DNA of 34,996 nucleotides from NCBI RefSeq assembly GCF_002483235.1, contig NZ_DLHN01000015.1:1-34996 (forward strand), in the 5' to 3' direction. Source of the DNA: Pedobacter glucosidilyticus (GTDB lineage: Bacteria > Bacteroidota > Bacteroidia > Sphingobacteriales > Sphingobacteriaceae). Both the position numbers and the translations under genes were made by a program. Below, in pieces: positions 9,401 through 15,806 of this stretch; within the stretch, counting starts at the first letter, position 1; each line of letters opens with the position of its first letter. The notes under the pieces were generated by a model that saw only the letters and a list, made by a program, of their open reading frames with translations, searched no databases and was not told the origin of the DNA.

Positions 9401-9517
9401 GATAAATTCTCCGCAATCCCAATAACTTGAAGTTGGTTCTAATGTTAAGGTATAAACCACCGCAGCTACTAAAAAGCTAAACCAACCCAGTAAATTATTA
9501 ATCTTCTTATAGGCCAT
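6494..9517 (-). CDS. DUF2723 family polytopic membrane protein (glycosyltransferase-like)
   Basis: A 1007-residue inner-membrane protein. The N-terminal half is a run of hydrophobic helices and opens with the DUF2723 hallmark SSYWDCGEFISAAYRLQV followed by HQPGAPLFLMIGR; the acidic DCGEF segment resembles the first-loop acidic motif of GT-C transferases. After about residue 600 comes a soluble part with GDNDTYPLWYVQEVE and PDVRIVNLSL, then a helical C-terminus. Families of this layout are related to TMEM260/O-mannosyltransferase-like proteins and are thought to use lipid-linked sugars, but substrate and acceptor are unknown here. It stands alone on the minus strand; the only upstream promoter candidate is AATATTTG at 9585-9592 (one mismatch). 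Confidence 0.85.
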   Translation of the reverse strand: MAYKKINNLLGWFSFLVAAVVYTLTLEPTSSYWDCGEFISAAYRLQVVHQPGAPLFLMIGRIFSLFAGSEDKIAFWVNMSSALSSAATILFLFWTITALAKKVVMPGKQEPALAQLITIMGAGLVGALAYTFSDTFWFSAVEAEVYAMSSLSTAVVFWAILKWDAHADEPQADKWLLFIAYIMGLSIGIHLLNLLVIPAMAVIYYFRRTKQATTKGTFIALIIGVVVLGFIQYGIIQYLVKFAANFDLFFVNTLGMGFGTGVIFFAFLIVGAVAWLLYYSVQKSKPVLNLAVLSFLLIIFGYSSYAMIVIRAKADTNLNNSDPENVFALLGYLNREQYGDRPLLYGQYFDSKVIDSKEGSTSYRKGNDKYEVTGKKQSYVYDRNTLFPRVYSEEGNHVAVYRDWLDMGPDESPSFKHNIGFFSTYQVGFMYMRYFLWNFAGRQNDEQGIGDYTKGNWISGIKPLDALRLGDQNNLPKSMTENKANNKLYFLPLILGILGAFWHFKRNQKDAGVVALLFFFTGLAIVLYLNQTPNQPRERDYAYAGSFYAFAIWIGLGVFAISEWLSKFLNAKTAAALATVVCLLAAPVLMASEEWDDHDRSGKTTARDLAKNYLNSCAPNAILFTYGDNDTYPLWYVQEVENFRPDVRIVNLSLFDTDWYINQLRKPFNASQPLPITMDSSAYVTGTRDVLFYQDFNLTGNQELSDIFEFITSDNPEAKVQYQSGKQENFLPTKNFKLTVNADEVLKTKTLSNAAEIVPALEWQFPGNYITKGQLAFLDILIHNKWERPIYFAFTVPSSNFFGLDKYLYNEGFALRLLPKNKTVINDNNPLSETDVVNTTAMYQNMMSKFIWGNMKTASYLDPESTKMVYLSVNKFTELARNLIFEGKTDSARNVLKECLDKLPIYTTYDSNFALSKYELVDLMYQVGLKQEAAKLLAQSKDLIKGELDYHYSLTQNKENLGMRDIQLGLFVLAQFDDITKRNGETSLNKEVNALLSDYERKFGMSR

Positions 9518-9698
9518 TTTCTATTTAAATTGATTCTTTATTGGCCGAAAATAACTATTTGAAATGAATAAAACAGGACTTTAACAAATATTAACCAGCT
9601 ACTAAGATTTATTTCACTCTGAATTACCACTATAAAACAAGCAGTTACACTTTTTATTATTTTGATAGCTAAAGCGTCTTTAAAAATTTTAAAAAAAA

Positions 9699-9730
9699 TT
9701 TGCATGCTTTCTGTAATGAGGCTATATTTG
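9699..9730 (+). promoter_or_regulatory. Consensus promoter of tRNA-Gln
   Basis: TTTG (9699-9702), exactly 20 nt, then TATATTTG (9723-9730). Both elements match the Bacteroidota consensus perfectly. Start is expected near 9735, about 30 nt before the mature tRNA. It is also the nearest clear promoter for prs and rplY. Confidence 0.85.
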
Positions 9731-9763
9731 CATTCCATTTCGGGAATACTTGAAATTGGAGAT

Positions 9764-9834
9764 TGCCTGATAGTATAATGGTAGTACGACGGTTTTTGGT
9801 ACCGTTTGTCTAGGTTCGAATCCTGGTCGGGCAA
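9764..9834 (+). tRNA. tRNA-Gln, anticodon TTG
   Basis: A complete 71-nt cloverleaf. The acceptor stem TGCCTGA / TCGGGCA pairs over 7 bp with one G-T; the D stem is GTAT/GTAC with loop AATGGTA; the anticodon stem ACGGT/ACCGT holds loop TTTTGGT with anticodon TTG at 9796-9798; the T arm is CTAGG TTCGAAT CCTGG. The discriminator base is A at 9834 and the 3' CCA is not encoded. A consensus promoter lies upstream and an intrinsic terminator starts 10 nt downstream. Confidence 0.96.
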
Positions 9835-9843
9835 CTAAAAATT

Positions 9844-9880
9844 AAAATCAGATTGTGAAAGCCACAATCTGATTTTTTTT
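9844..9880 (+). terminator. Intrinsic terminator between tRNA-Gln and prs
   Basis: Perfect 14-bp stem AAAATCAGATTGTG / CACAATCTGATTTT with a 5-nt loop, followed by four more T. It ends the tRNA transcript, yet it finishes only 19 nt before the prs start codon, so it may also limit read-through into prs. Confidence 0.9.
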
Positions 9881-9899
9881 AAAATCGAATCGAAAGCTC

Positions 9900-10835
9900 A
9901 TGCCTTCTAATCCAGTAAAACTCTTTTCAGGATCTGCAACAAGAACTCTTGCTGATAAAATTGCTAAGTCGTACGGAAAAGAACTCGGTGATATTAAGCT
10001 ATCTCGTTTTTCAGATGGCGAAATTCAACCTTCTTTCGATGAATCTATCAGAGGTTGTGATGTTTTCCTAGTACAATCTACCTGCCAACCAAATGATAAT
10101 CTTTTTGAGTTATTGATGATGATAGATGCTGCTAAAAGAGCATCGGCACATTATATCAATGTGATTATCCCTTATTTTGGTTACGCTCGTCAGGATAGAA
10201 AAGATAAACCCAGAGTAGCTATCGGCGCTAAGCTAGTGGCTAATTTATTAACTGCCGCTGGTGCACACCGTGTAATGACTATGGATTTACACGCCGCACA
10301 AATACAGGCTTTTTTTGATATCCCAGTAGACCATTTGGATGCTGCGGTTATTTTTGTGCCTTACATTAAAAGCTTAGGATTAGAAAATTTAACCATTGCT
10401 TCACCAGATATGGGCGGCTCTTACAGGGCTCGTTTATTTGCAAAATTCTTTAATGCTGAGGTTGTTATTTGTGATAAGAGAAGAAAAAGAGCGAACGAAA
10501 TAGAGTCAATGTCTATTATAGGCGATGTTACCGGGCAAGATATCGTTTTAATTGACGATATTTGCGACACGGCCGGCACCCTTTCTAAAGCAGCGGCTTT
10601 AATTATGGAAAAGGGAGCTAAAAGTGTAAGAGCTGTTTGTACACATGCTGTATTATCTGGCAATGCGTATGAAACGATAGAGAACTCTGCTTTAACAGAA
10701 ATTATTGTTACCGATACTATACCTGTTAAAAAAGAGAGTAGTAAAATTAAAATATTATCAACTGCAGACTTATTTGCGAAAGCCATTACTAACGTAAACG
10801 AGCATGCATCAATTAGTGAACTTTTTAAAATTTAA
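9900..10835 (+). CDS. prs: Ribose-phosphate pyrophosphokinase (PRPP synthetase)
   Basis: Makes phosphoribosyl pyrophosphate from ribose 5-phosphate and ATP, feeding purine, pyrimidine, His, Trp and NAD synthesis in the cytosol. The 311-residue length is typical. Motifs in order are KLFSGSATRTLADKIA, FSDGEIQPSFDESIRG, the flexible-loop segment YFGYARQDRKDKPR, the metal and ATP site MDLHAAQIQAFFDIPVDHL, and the PRPP loop VLIDDICDTAGTLSKAA. The start at 9900 is 19 nt after the tRNA terminator and no separate promoter fits in that gap. rplY follows after 12 nt, so the two are probably co-transcribed. Confidence 0.97.
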   Translation: MPSNPVKLFSGSATRTLADKIAKSYGKELGDIKLSRFSDGEIQPSFDESIRGCDVFLVQSTCQPNDNLFELLMMIDAAKRASAHYINVIIPYFGYARQDRKDKPRVAIGAKLVANLLTAAGAHRVMTMDLHAAQIQAFFDIPVDHLDAAVIFVPYIKSLGLENLTIASPDMGGSYRARLFAKFFNAEVVICDKRRKRANEIESMSIIGDVTGQDIVLIDDICDTAGTLSKAAALIMEKGAKSVRAVCTHAVLSGNAYETIENSALTEIIVTDTIPVKKESSKIKILSTADLFAKAITNVNEHASISELFKI

Positions 10836-10847
10836 TATATAACAAAC

Positions 10848-11426
10848 ATGAAATCAATCGCAATTAGCGGTTCTCCAAGAGAGAACGTAGGGAAACGCGA
10901 CGCTAAGGAGCTTCGTTACTCGGGTAAAGTGCCAGCTGTATTATACGGCGGAAAAGAGCAAATTCACTTTGCTGTTGAAGCACCATCATTAAGAGATTTA
11001 GTTTACACTCCAGACGTAAACTTTGCCGAATTAGAAATTGCTGGTAAAAAAACCAAAGCTATTTTAAAAGAAATTCAGTTTCATCCATTAACAGAGCAAA
11101 TCTTACACGTAGATTTCTTACAGTTATTTGATGATAAAAAAGTAACCATGGAAATCCCTGTTAAATTAACTGGTACTTCTCCAGGTGTTAAGATGGGTGG
11201 TAAATTAGTTCAAAAGTTACGTAAATTAAAAGTTAACGCTTTGCCTAAAGATATGCCTCAATATGTTGAAGTTTCTTTAGAGCCTTTAGAAGTAGGTAAA
11301 TCTACTCGTGTTCGTGATTTAAAACCAGAAGGATATAGCATTACCAATGTTGGTGAAGATACTATTGTTTCTGTAATTATGTCTAGAGCTTTAAAACAAG
11401 CAGAGCAAGAAGCTAACAAAAAATAA
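10848..11426 (+). CDS. rplY: Ribosomal protein bL25, long (Ctc/TL5) form
   Basis: Binds 5S rRNA in the large subunit. The 192-residue protein has the N-terminal L25 domain (KSIAISGSPRENVGKRDAK, LRYSGKVPAVLYGG, ILKEIQFHPLTEQILHVDF) plus the C-terminal TL5/Ctc beta domain from about residue 95 (VTMEIPVKLTGTSPGVKMGG, ending VGEDTIVSVI), then a charged tail. It lies directly after prs, a pairing common in Bacteroidota, and ends at the terminator 11447-11474. Confidence 0.96.
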   Translation: MKSIAISGSPRENVGKRDAKELRYSGKVPAVLYGGKEQIHFAVEAPSLRDLVYTPDVNFAELEIAGKKTKAILKEIQFHPLTEQILHVDFLQLFDDKKVTMEIPVKLTGTSPGVKMGGKLVQKLRKLKVNALPKDMPQYVEVSLEPLEVGKSTRVRDLKPEGYSITNVGEDTIVSVIMSRALKQAEQEANKK

Positions 11427-11446
11427 TTAGCTTTAAAGAATTGAAG

Positions 11447-11474
11447 AAAGACTGTCGCTTGACAGTCTTTTTTT
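11447..11474 (+). terminator. Intrinsic terminator after rplY
   Basis: Perfect 10-bp stem AAAGACTGTC / GACAGTCTTT with loop GCTT and four further T. It closes the prs-rplY unit. Confidence 0.9.
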
Positions 11475-11504
11475 GTTTACAATGGAAATATACAGATTTT
11501 AAGC

Positions 11505-11678
11505 ATGCAAATTTTAGAGAAGAAATACCTGCTATTCTTTTTCGTAGTATTAATTGTTTCGCCTTTGATAGGAATACTTTTATTCCAAGAAGAGCTAAAT
11601 AGTGTGTTTCTTGCGAGAGCTTTTTTTACTGCTTGTTTAAGTACTTTGATATTTTTCTTTATCAGTAAAAGAAAGTAA
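11505..11678 (+). CDS. Small two-helix membrane protein, 57 aa
   Basis: An ATG-to-TAA frame of 57 codons. The product starts MQILEKKYLLFFFVVLIV and ends IFFFISKRK. Two hydrophobic segments (about residues 8-27 and 36-54) are separated by a short polar turn with FQEELNS, and the basic ends suggest both termini face the cytoplasm. It begins 30 nt after the rplY terminator, so it needs its own promoter, which I could not identify. It ends one base before the convergent DUF721 gene stop. No family recognised; the helical-hairpin composition is more than expected by chance, but coding status is not proven. Confidence 0.55.
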   Translation: MQILEKKYLLFFFVVLIVSPLIGILLFQEELNSVFLARAFFTACLSTLIFFFISKRK

Positions 11679-11679
11679 G

Positions 11680-11970
11680 TTATAGAAAAACGATATCCGA
11701 TACCACCTCAGCCCCAGTTTTCTCATTTAGGCTTTCCAAAATTTTTGAGCGCATCATTACCAACTCATTCTTTACCACGGATGATTCTATCCTAACAAAA
11801 AGCTTTTTATCTCTGATATAAATTTCTTTAGTTCTATTGGCCACAGCCTTACCTACCACAGCTTCCCAAGAAGAAACAGCAAAAGTTTCATCATATTTAC
11901 CTTTTAACCGATAAGCTTTAAGCATCTGCTCTAATGCCTCTTTTAAGGTTTTATCATTAGTTCTGCTCAT
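11680..11970 (-). CDS. DUF721 (DciA-like) protein
   Basis: A 96-residue protein with the DUF721 core: LKEALEQMLKAYRLKGKYDE, the WEAVVGKAVANRTKEIYI segment (the WxxVVG motif is typical) and LFVRIESSVVKNELVMMR. Some DUF721 proteins are DciA, which helps load the replicative helicase; whether this short Bacteroidota form does so is inference. It overlaps the end of recF by 14 nt, so both are on one transcript. The recF-DUF721 neighbourhood is widespread among bacteria and fits a replication or repair role. Confidence 0.82.
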   Translation of the reverse strand: MSRTNDKTLKEALEQMLKAYRLKGKYDETFAVSSWEAVVGKAVANRTKEIYIRDKKLFVRIESSVVKNELVMMRSKILESLNEKTGAEVVSDIVFL

Positions 11971-13066
11971 TACGGATGATTTGATTTTCTATTGTAAATA
12001 AATTAAGCTTAACATGAATGGAGTTAAAAATGGCTTTTAACCTTTCTGGATTAGTATCTGTAATAAAAATTTGCCCAAAATCATCTTCAGAGACCATTTT
12101 CATTAATTTTGTAATTCTCTTATCATCCAGTTTATCAAAAATATCATCTAATAATAATAAGGGTTTGTAGCCTTTTTGTTGATTGAGGAAACTATATTTT
12201 GCCAATTTTAAGGCTATCAGGAAAGATTTTTGTTGCCCCTGAGAACCAAATTTCTTAAGTGGCATACCATGTATGGTAAATTGCAATTCGTCTTTATGGA
12301 TACCTACAGTGGTTCTTTGTAAAATTTTATCTTTTTCTGCTGCACTCTTTAATAAAGTATCAAAATCACCATTTAACAACATTGAGTCGTAAGTTAATGA
12401 AACTTGCTCAGCATCATCACTTAAATATTGATAATGTTCGTTAAAAATAATGGTAAAAGACTCCATAAACTGCTTTCTCTTCTCAAAAATCTTCATTCCA
12501 GAGTTTACCAGCTGCTCATCAAAAATTTCTAGTAAAGTTGGGTCATACCTACCGGTTTCTGCAATTCTTTTTAATAAGGCATTTCTATTGAGTAAACTTT
12601 TATTATAAGTAATTAATTCATCCAAATAATGATGATCTGTTTGAGAAATCACATTATCTATAAATTTTCTACGTTCCTCGCTCCCATCTAAAATTAAGCT
12701 TATATCATTTGGAGAAATCATTACTAAAGGGAATAAGCCAATATGGTCTGCCAACCTTGTATACTCTTTTTTATTCCTTTTAAACTGTTTTTTTTGATTT
12801 TTCTTTACACCACAAGCAATAAACTCTTCTTGATTATCCTTATCAAATTTCCCTTGTATCATAAATAAGTCTCTATCTTGTTTAATTTGCTGACTATCAA
12901 TTGGATTGAAATAACTTTTACATAGAGACAAATAATGTATGGCATCCAGTAGGTTTGTTTTACCTGCTCCGTTATCACCCGTAAAAGCGTTTGCACCGTC
13001 AGAGAAAACTAGCTCTGCCTCGTCATAGTTTTTAAAATTTACAAGTGAAAGATTTTTCAAGTACAT
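11957..13066 (-). CDS. recF: DNA replication and repair protein RecF
   Basis: SMC-like ATPase that helps load RecA at single-strand gaps. The 369-residue protein starts MYLKNLSLVNFKNYDEAEL and has Walker A GDNGAGKTNLLDAI near residue 32, RRKFIDNVISQ in the middle, the signature-like GSQGQQKSFLIALKLA near 276, and Walker B PLLLLDDIFDKLD followed by QIFITDTNPE. The start ATG is four bases from a perfect TAnnTTTG (13071-13078), so the mRNA may be nearly leaderless. DUF721 follows with a 14-nt overlap. Confidence 0.95.
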   Translation of the reverse strand: MYLKNLSLVNFKNYDEAELVFSDGANAFTGDNGAGKTNLLDAIHYLSLCKSYFNPIDSQQIKQDRDLFMIQGKFDKDNQEEFIACGVKKNQKKQFKRNKKEYTRLADHIGLFPLVMISPNDISLILDGSEERRKFIDNVISQTDHHYLDELITYNKSLLNRNALLKRIAETGRYDPTLLEIFDEQLVNSGMKIFEKRKQFMESFTIIFNEHYQYLSDDAEQVSLTYDSMLLNGDFDTLLKSAAEKDKILQRTTVGIHKDELQFTIHGMPLKKFGSQGQQKSFLIALKLAKYSFLNQQKGYKPLLLLDDIFDKLDDKRITKLMKMVSEDDFGQIFITDTNPERLKAIFNSIHVKLNLFTIENQIIRNEQN

Positions 13067-13070
13067 ATAA

Positions 13071-13078
13071 CAAAGTTA
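13071..13078 (-). promoter_or_regulatory. recF promoter (-7 element)
   Basis: TAACTTTG on the minus strand fits TAnnTTTG exactly and is followed by four bases and then the recF ATG. No clear TTTG is visible 19-21 nt upstream, so only the -7 half is supported. Confidence 0.5.
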
Positions 13079-13193
13079 ACTATATAGGGCTTCTTCACTG
13101 TATTATTATTAAAGAATTTACCTTCAAAAAATCCTTTTAAAGTATAGTAATTGAATATTAGTGAATTATATCGTAATTATTTAAATATAAGAG

Positions 13194-13223
13194 TTGTTGT
13201 TTTTAATGAAAACACTATTTTTG
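13194..13223 (+). promoter_or_regulatory. Promoter of the TPR protein gene
   Basis: TTG (13194-13196), 19 nt, then TATTTTTG (13216-13223), a full TAnnTTTG match. It lies 20 nt before the ATG at 13244 and inside the open frame that begins at 13151, which supports the later start. Confidence 0.65.
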
Positions 13224-13243
13224 CAATCTTTAATAAAACCAAA

Positions 13244-13915
13244 ATGTCGAACACACAGATTGATAGTACACCAGAAGTAGCAAGTTCTTTAGGTAAAACA
13301 GGAAGCTTCATTCAAGAAAACCGTAAAAGTCTTCTTATTATAGGTGGTGCTGTAGTAGGATTAATATTATTATTTTTTGCTTATCAAAAGTTTTATTTAG
13401 CTCCAAGAGAAACGGATGCTTTAAACCAAATCTATAAAGCACAACAGTATTGGGAACAAAAAGACTGGGATAAAGCCATAAAAGGTGATGGTAATTTCCC
13501 TGGTTTTGAGAAAATCATAGAAGAATATGATAATACAAAATCGGCCAATCTGGCTTATTACTATTTGGGTATAGCTTATTTAAACAAGGGTGAGTTCCAG
13601 AAAGCAGCAGACAACTTAACCAACTATAGCGGTTCTGATGAAGTTATTGCTCCTTTAGCGCTTGGCGGTGCTGGTGATGCTTTTGTTGAGTTAAAGCAAT
13701 ATGATAAAGCCATTACTTATTATAACAAAGCAATTTCTAAAGGTAATAACCAATTTGCTGCTCCTATCTATCTTAAAAAACTAGGTTTAGTTTATGAGGA
13801 GCAAAAAGATTTTAAATCTGCTTTAGAAACCTATAATAAAATTAAAAATGATTTTCCTGAGAGTACTGTAGCTTTTAACATTGATATGTATATAGCTAGA
13901 GTAGAAGGAAAATAG
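13244..13915 (+). CDS. Membrane-anchored TPR protein (YfgM-like layout)
   Basis: Taken from ATG 13244, the 223-residue protein has a short polar N-terminus, a single transmembrane helix at about residues 29-46 (SLLIIGGAVVGLILLFFAY), and then tetratricopeptide repeats, e.g. ANLAYYYLGIAYLNKGEFQKAADNL, here best seen as YYYLGIAYLNKGEF, then AGDAFVELKQYDKAITYYNK and VYEEQKDFKSALETYNKI. This is an inner-membrane protein with a periplasmic TPR scaffold, as in YfgM. An open frame from 13151 adds 31 residues, but the promoter lies inside that extension. It is followed by a terminator and ribH. The partner proteins are not evident. Confidence 0.85.
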   Translation: MSNTQIDSTPEVASSLGKTGSFIQENRKSLLIIGGAVVGLILLFFAYQKFYLAPRETDALNQIYKAQQYWEQKDWDKAIKGDGNFPGFEKIIEEYDNTKSANLAYYYLGIAYLNKGEFQKAADNLTNYSGSDEVIAPLALGGAGDAFVELKQYDKAITYYNKAISKGNNQFAAPIYLKKLGLVYEEQKDFKSALETYNKIKNDFPESTVAFNIDMYIARVEGK

Positions 13916-13937
13916 TTATATAAAAGAAATTTACATC

Positions 13938-13968
13938 AGGTTAGCTTTAATGGCTAACCTTTTTTTTT
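13938..13968 (+). terminator. Intrinsic terminator just before ribH
   Basis: 8-bp stem AGGTTAGC / GCTAACCT with a 7-nt loop and an uninterrupted T-run to 13968. It ends the TPR transcript but lies only seven bases from the ribH ATG at 13976, leaving no room for a separate ribH promoter between them. Confidence 0.85.
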
Positions 13969-13975
13969 GGATATT

Positions 13976-14467
13976 ATGGCAAGTCACTTAAAAAATTTAT
14001 CAGATTTTTCTCATACAACAGTACCATCAGCTAAACCTTTCCGTTTCGGTATTGTGGTAGCAGCATGGAATGCAGAGGTAACAGGGAAATTATACCAAGG
14101 AGCTTATGACTCTTTACTTAAATATGGTGCAGAAGAAGAAAATATCATCTCTGTTGAAGTTGCAGGAAGCTATGAGTTGATTGCTGGCGCAGATATTTTG
14201 CTAAGTAAGCAACAATTAGACGCAGTCATTTGCTTAGGCTGTGTAATACAAGGCGAGACCCGACATTTTGATTTCATCTGTAATGCTGTGGCTAATGGAA
14301 TTGCAGAAGTAGGTATTAAACATACAAAACCTGTTATTTTTGGTGTATTAACTACGGATAACCAAGAACAAGCTTTAGACAGAGCTGGAGGTAAGCATGG
14401 CAACAAAGGCGACGAGGCTGCTATTACTGCAATAAAAATTGCAGATATGGCTAAGAGTTTAAAATAA
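13976..14467 (+). CDS. ribH: 6,7-dimethyl-8-ribityllumazine synthase
   Basis: Penultimate enzyme of riboflavin synthesis; it condenses the pyrimidinedione with dihydroxybutanone phosphate and usually forms icosahedral or pentameric shells in the cytosol. From the ATG at 13976 it is 163 residues; the frame opens at a TTG (13967), which is less likely and lies next to the terminator. Family motifs are FGIVVAAWNAEVTG, VAGSYELIAGADIL, CLGCVIQGETRHFDFIC, FGVLTTDNQEQALDRAGG and GNKGDEAAITAI. The catalytic His is present in GETRHFD. No FMN riboswitch was seen. Other rib genes are not adjacent. Confidence 0.95.
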   Translation: MASHLKNLSDFSHTTVPSAKPFRFGIVVAAWNAEVTGKLYQGAYDSLLKYGAEEENIISVEVAGSYELIAGADILLSKQQLDAVICLGCVIQGETRHFDFICNAVANGIAEVGIKHTKPVIFGVLTTDNQEQALDRAGGKHGNKGDEAAITAIKIADMAKSLK

Positions 14468-14509
14468 TTATATTAGCTTTACATAAATTTATATATTGTA
14501 GATTTATCA

Positions 14510-14629
14510 ATGAAGAAATTTGTCTTTATAGCATTAGTTTTAATTGCAAGCATCACGATTCTAGAATCTTGTTCTTCTAAACTTTGCCCAGCTTATAGTT
14601 CTTATCCTCAGGCTAGAGGAAGAAGATAA
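14510..14629 (+). CDS. Tiny lipoprotein, 39 aa
   Basis: A 39-codon frame encoding a signal of the lipoprotein type (MKKFVFIALVLIASITILESC) with the probable lipidated Cys at residue 21, followed by only 18 residues including CPAYSSYPQARGRR. The mature peptide is Ser/Tyr/Arg-rich and carries one further Cys. It is plausible as a real gene because the start, signal and lipobox are coherent and it lies between ribH and the next exported protein, with TATATTG as a partial promoter match near 14491. No function is known to me. Confidence 0.6.
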   Translation: MKKFVFIALVLIASITILESCSSKLCPAYSSYPQARGRR

Positions 14630-14653
14630 TCCTTAATCCTTTAAAATTTTAAT

Positions 14654-15385
14654 ATGAAAAAATTATTTTTTTCATGCCTTTTTATTGCCTTGTGCTTAAC
14701 TGCTTTAGCACAAGATAAAAATGTTGTGATTGATAAAATTTGGACTGCTATTGGCGGCAAGCAAAACTTTGAGAAGAGTAGATACATACAGTTTACCTTT
14801 GAAGTTAAGCGAAATGATAAGATTGCTACATCAAGAAACCATTTATGGGACCGTTATACTGGCAACTATAGATTTGAGCAAACCAACAATGACAAGAAAC
14901 AAGTAATCTTGTTTAACATCAATACAAAAAAAGGTAAAGCTTATGAAAATGGTGTTCTTTTAAGCGACTCTTTAAATGAAGCTGCTATAAAAAAAGCTTA
15001 TGCTTCTTATATTAATGATACTTATTGGCTGTTGGTGCCTTCTAAAATTGAAGACCCTGGTGTAAATACCACTTTGATAGCTAATGAAACTATAGATGGT
15101 AAAGAGTATCAGGTATTGAATTTAAATTTTGACAAGGTTGGTTTAACACCTGGCGACCAATACTGGCTCTATATTAACCTTGCCAATGGCGAAATAGAAA
15201 AATGGAAGTTCTTGCTACAAAATCAAAAAAATGCTAATATTTTTAACTGGTCTCCTTACTTAGAAATAGGGAACGGGGTAAAATTATCTACCAGCAAAAC
15301 AAATAATAGTAATAACTCAACTATTTCTTTCCCAAATACTAAAGTTTTGCAGAAAGTTAATCAACAAATATTTATAAAACCATGA
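14654..15385 (+). CDS. Exported protein of unknown function (LolA-like or DUF6503-like pattern)
   Basis: A 243-residue secreted protein with a clear signal peptide (MKKLFFSCLFIALCLTALAQ). The mature part starts VVIDKIWTAIGGKQNFEKSR and alternates short strands with W and Y residues (NHLWDRYTGNYRFEQ, DQYWLYINLANGEIEKW). This recalls periplasmic proteins with the LolA-like half-barrel fold and the DUF6503 family, but I cannot fix a family by eye. Its last codon overlaps the start of the YtxJ-like gene (ATGA), which implies coupled expression. A periplasmic carrier or outer-membrane maintenance role is possible but unsupported. Confidence 0.75.
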   Translation: MKKLFFSCLFIALCLTALAQDKNVVIDKIWTAIGGKQNFEKSRYIQFTFEVKRNDKIATSRNHLWDRYTGNYRFEQTNNDKKQVILFNINTKKGKAYENGVLLSDSLNEAAIKKAYASYINDTYWLLVPSKIEDPGVNTTLIANETIDGKEYQVLNLNFDKVGLTPGDQYWLYINLANGEIEKWKFLLQNQKNANIFNWSPYLEIGNGVKLSTSKTNNSNNSTISFPNTKVLQKVNQQIFIKP

Positions 15386-15708
15386 ACTGGATTAATTTAG
15401 AGAGCGAAGAACAATTAAACGAGATAAAAAATAAACAAGGGAATAGTGTTATTTTTAAGCACAGTACCAGATGTTCTATCAGTATGATGGCAAAGAAAAG
15501 ACTGGATATGGATGGAGATATTGTTCCTGAAAATTTATCTTGTTATTACTTAGACCTTTTAAATTACAGAAATATCTCTAACCAAATTGCTGATTTATTT
15601 CAGGTTCATCATGAATCTCCTCAATTACTGCTTATTCAAAATGGAGCGTGTATTTTAGATCAATCTCATGGAGAAATCAATCTGGAAGAAGTTGTGGAAA
15701 TGATATAA
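15382..15708 (+). CDS. ytxJ: YtxJ-like (bacillithiol-system) thioredoxin-fold protein
   Basis: A 108-residue protein with the YtxJ pattern: VIFKHSTRCSISMMAKKRL near residue 23, then CYYLDLLNYRNISNQIA and the thioredoxin-like HHESPQLLLIQNG. From memory, family members usually read KHSTxCPIS; here a Ser replaces the Pro after the redox Cys (Cys31). YtxJ is a monothiol bacilliredoxin-like protein thought to remove bacillithiol from oxidised proteins, and some Bacteroidota make bacillithiol. Translation is coupled to the preceding exported protein by a four-base overlap. No bacillithiol synthesis gene is in the window. Confidence 0.8.
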   Translation: MNWINLESEEQLNEIKNKQGNSVIFKHSTRCSISMMAKKRLDMDGDIVPENLSCYYLDLLNYRNISNQIADLFQVHHESPQLLLIQNGACILDQSHGEINLEEVVEMI

Positions 15709-15721
15709 CAATTTTGATGCA

Positions 15722-15791
15722 CACTTTTGCAGAAGTATAAGGCGCAAGAGCTTTTATTTACCTAGCCCCTCTTTATACTTGCCAAAAAGTG
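15722..15791. repeat. Long imperfect inverted repeat between convergent genes
   Basis: Arms 15722-15741 (starts CACTTTTGCAG) and 15771-15791 (ends GCCAAAAAGTG) pair over about 20 bp with two or three bulges around a 29-nt loop. It fills the gap between the convergent ytxJ-like gene and the lipoprotein gene. It may be a transcript end structure for both strands; there is no classical T-run, so an old mobile palindrome is an alternative. Confidence 0.5.
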
Positions 15792-15806
15792 ATAATAGCT
15801 AGATGA

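Noticed and set aside
9538..9834. Minus-strand frame of 98 codons
   Set aside because: It runs antisense through the tRNA-Gln gene and its promoter; no protein-like features.
13151..13243. Extended N-terminus of the TPR protein
   Set aside because: A consensus promoter lies inside this stretch and the extension has no domain character.
13916..13975. FMN riboswitch upstream of ribH
   Set aside because: The 60-nt gap is filled by a plain terminator hairpin; none of the riboswitch stems is present.
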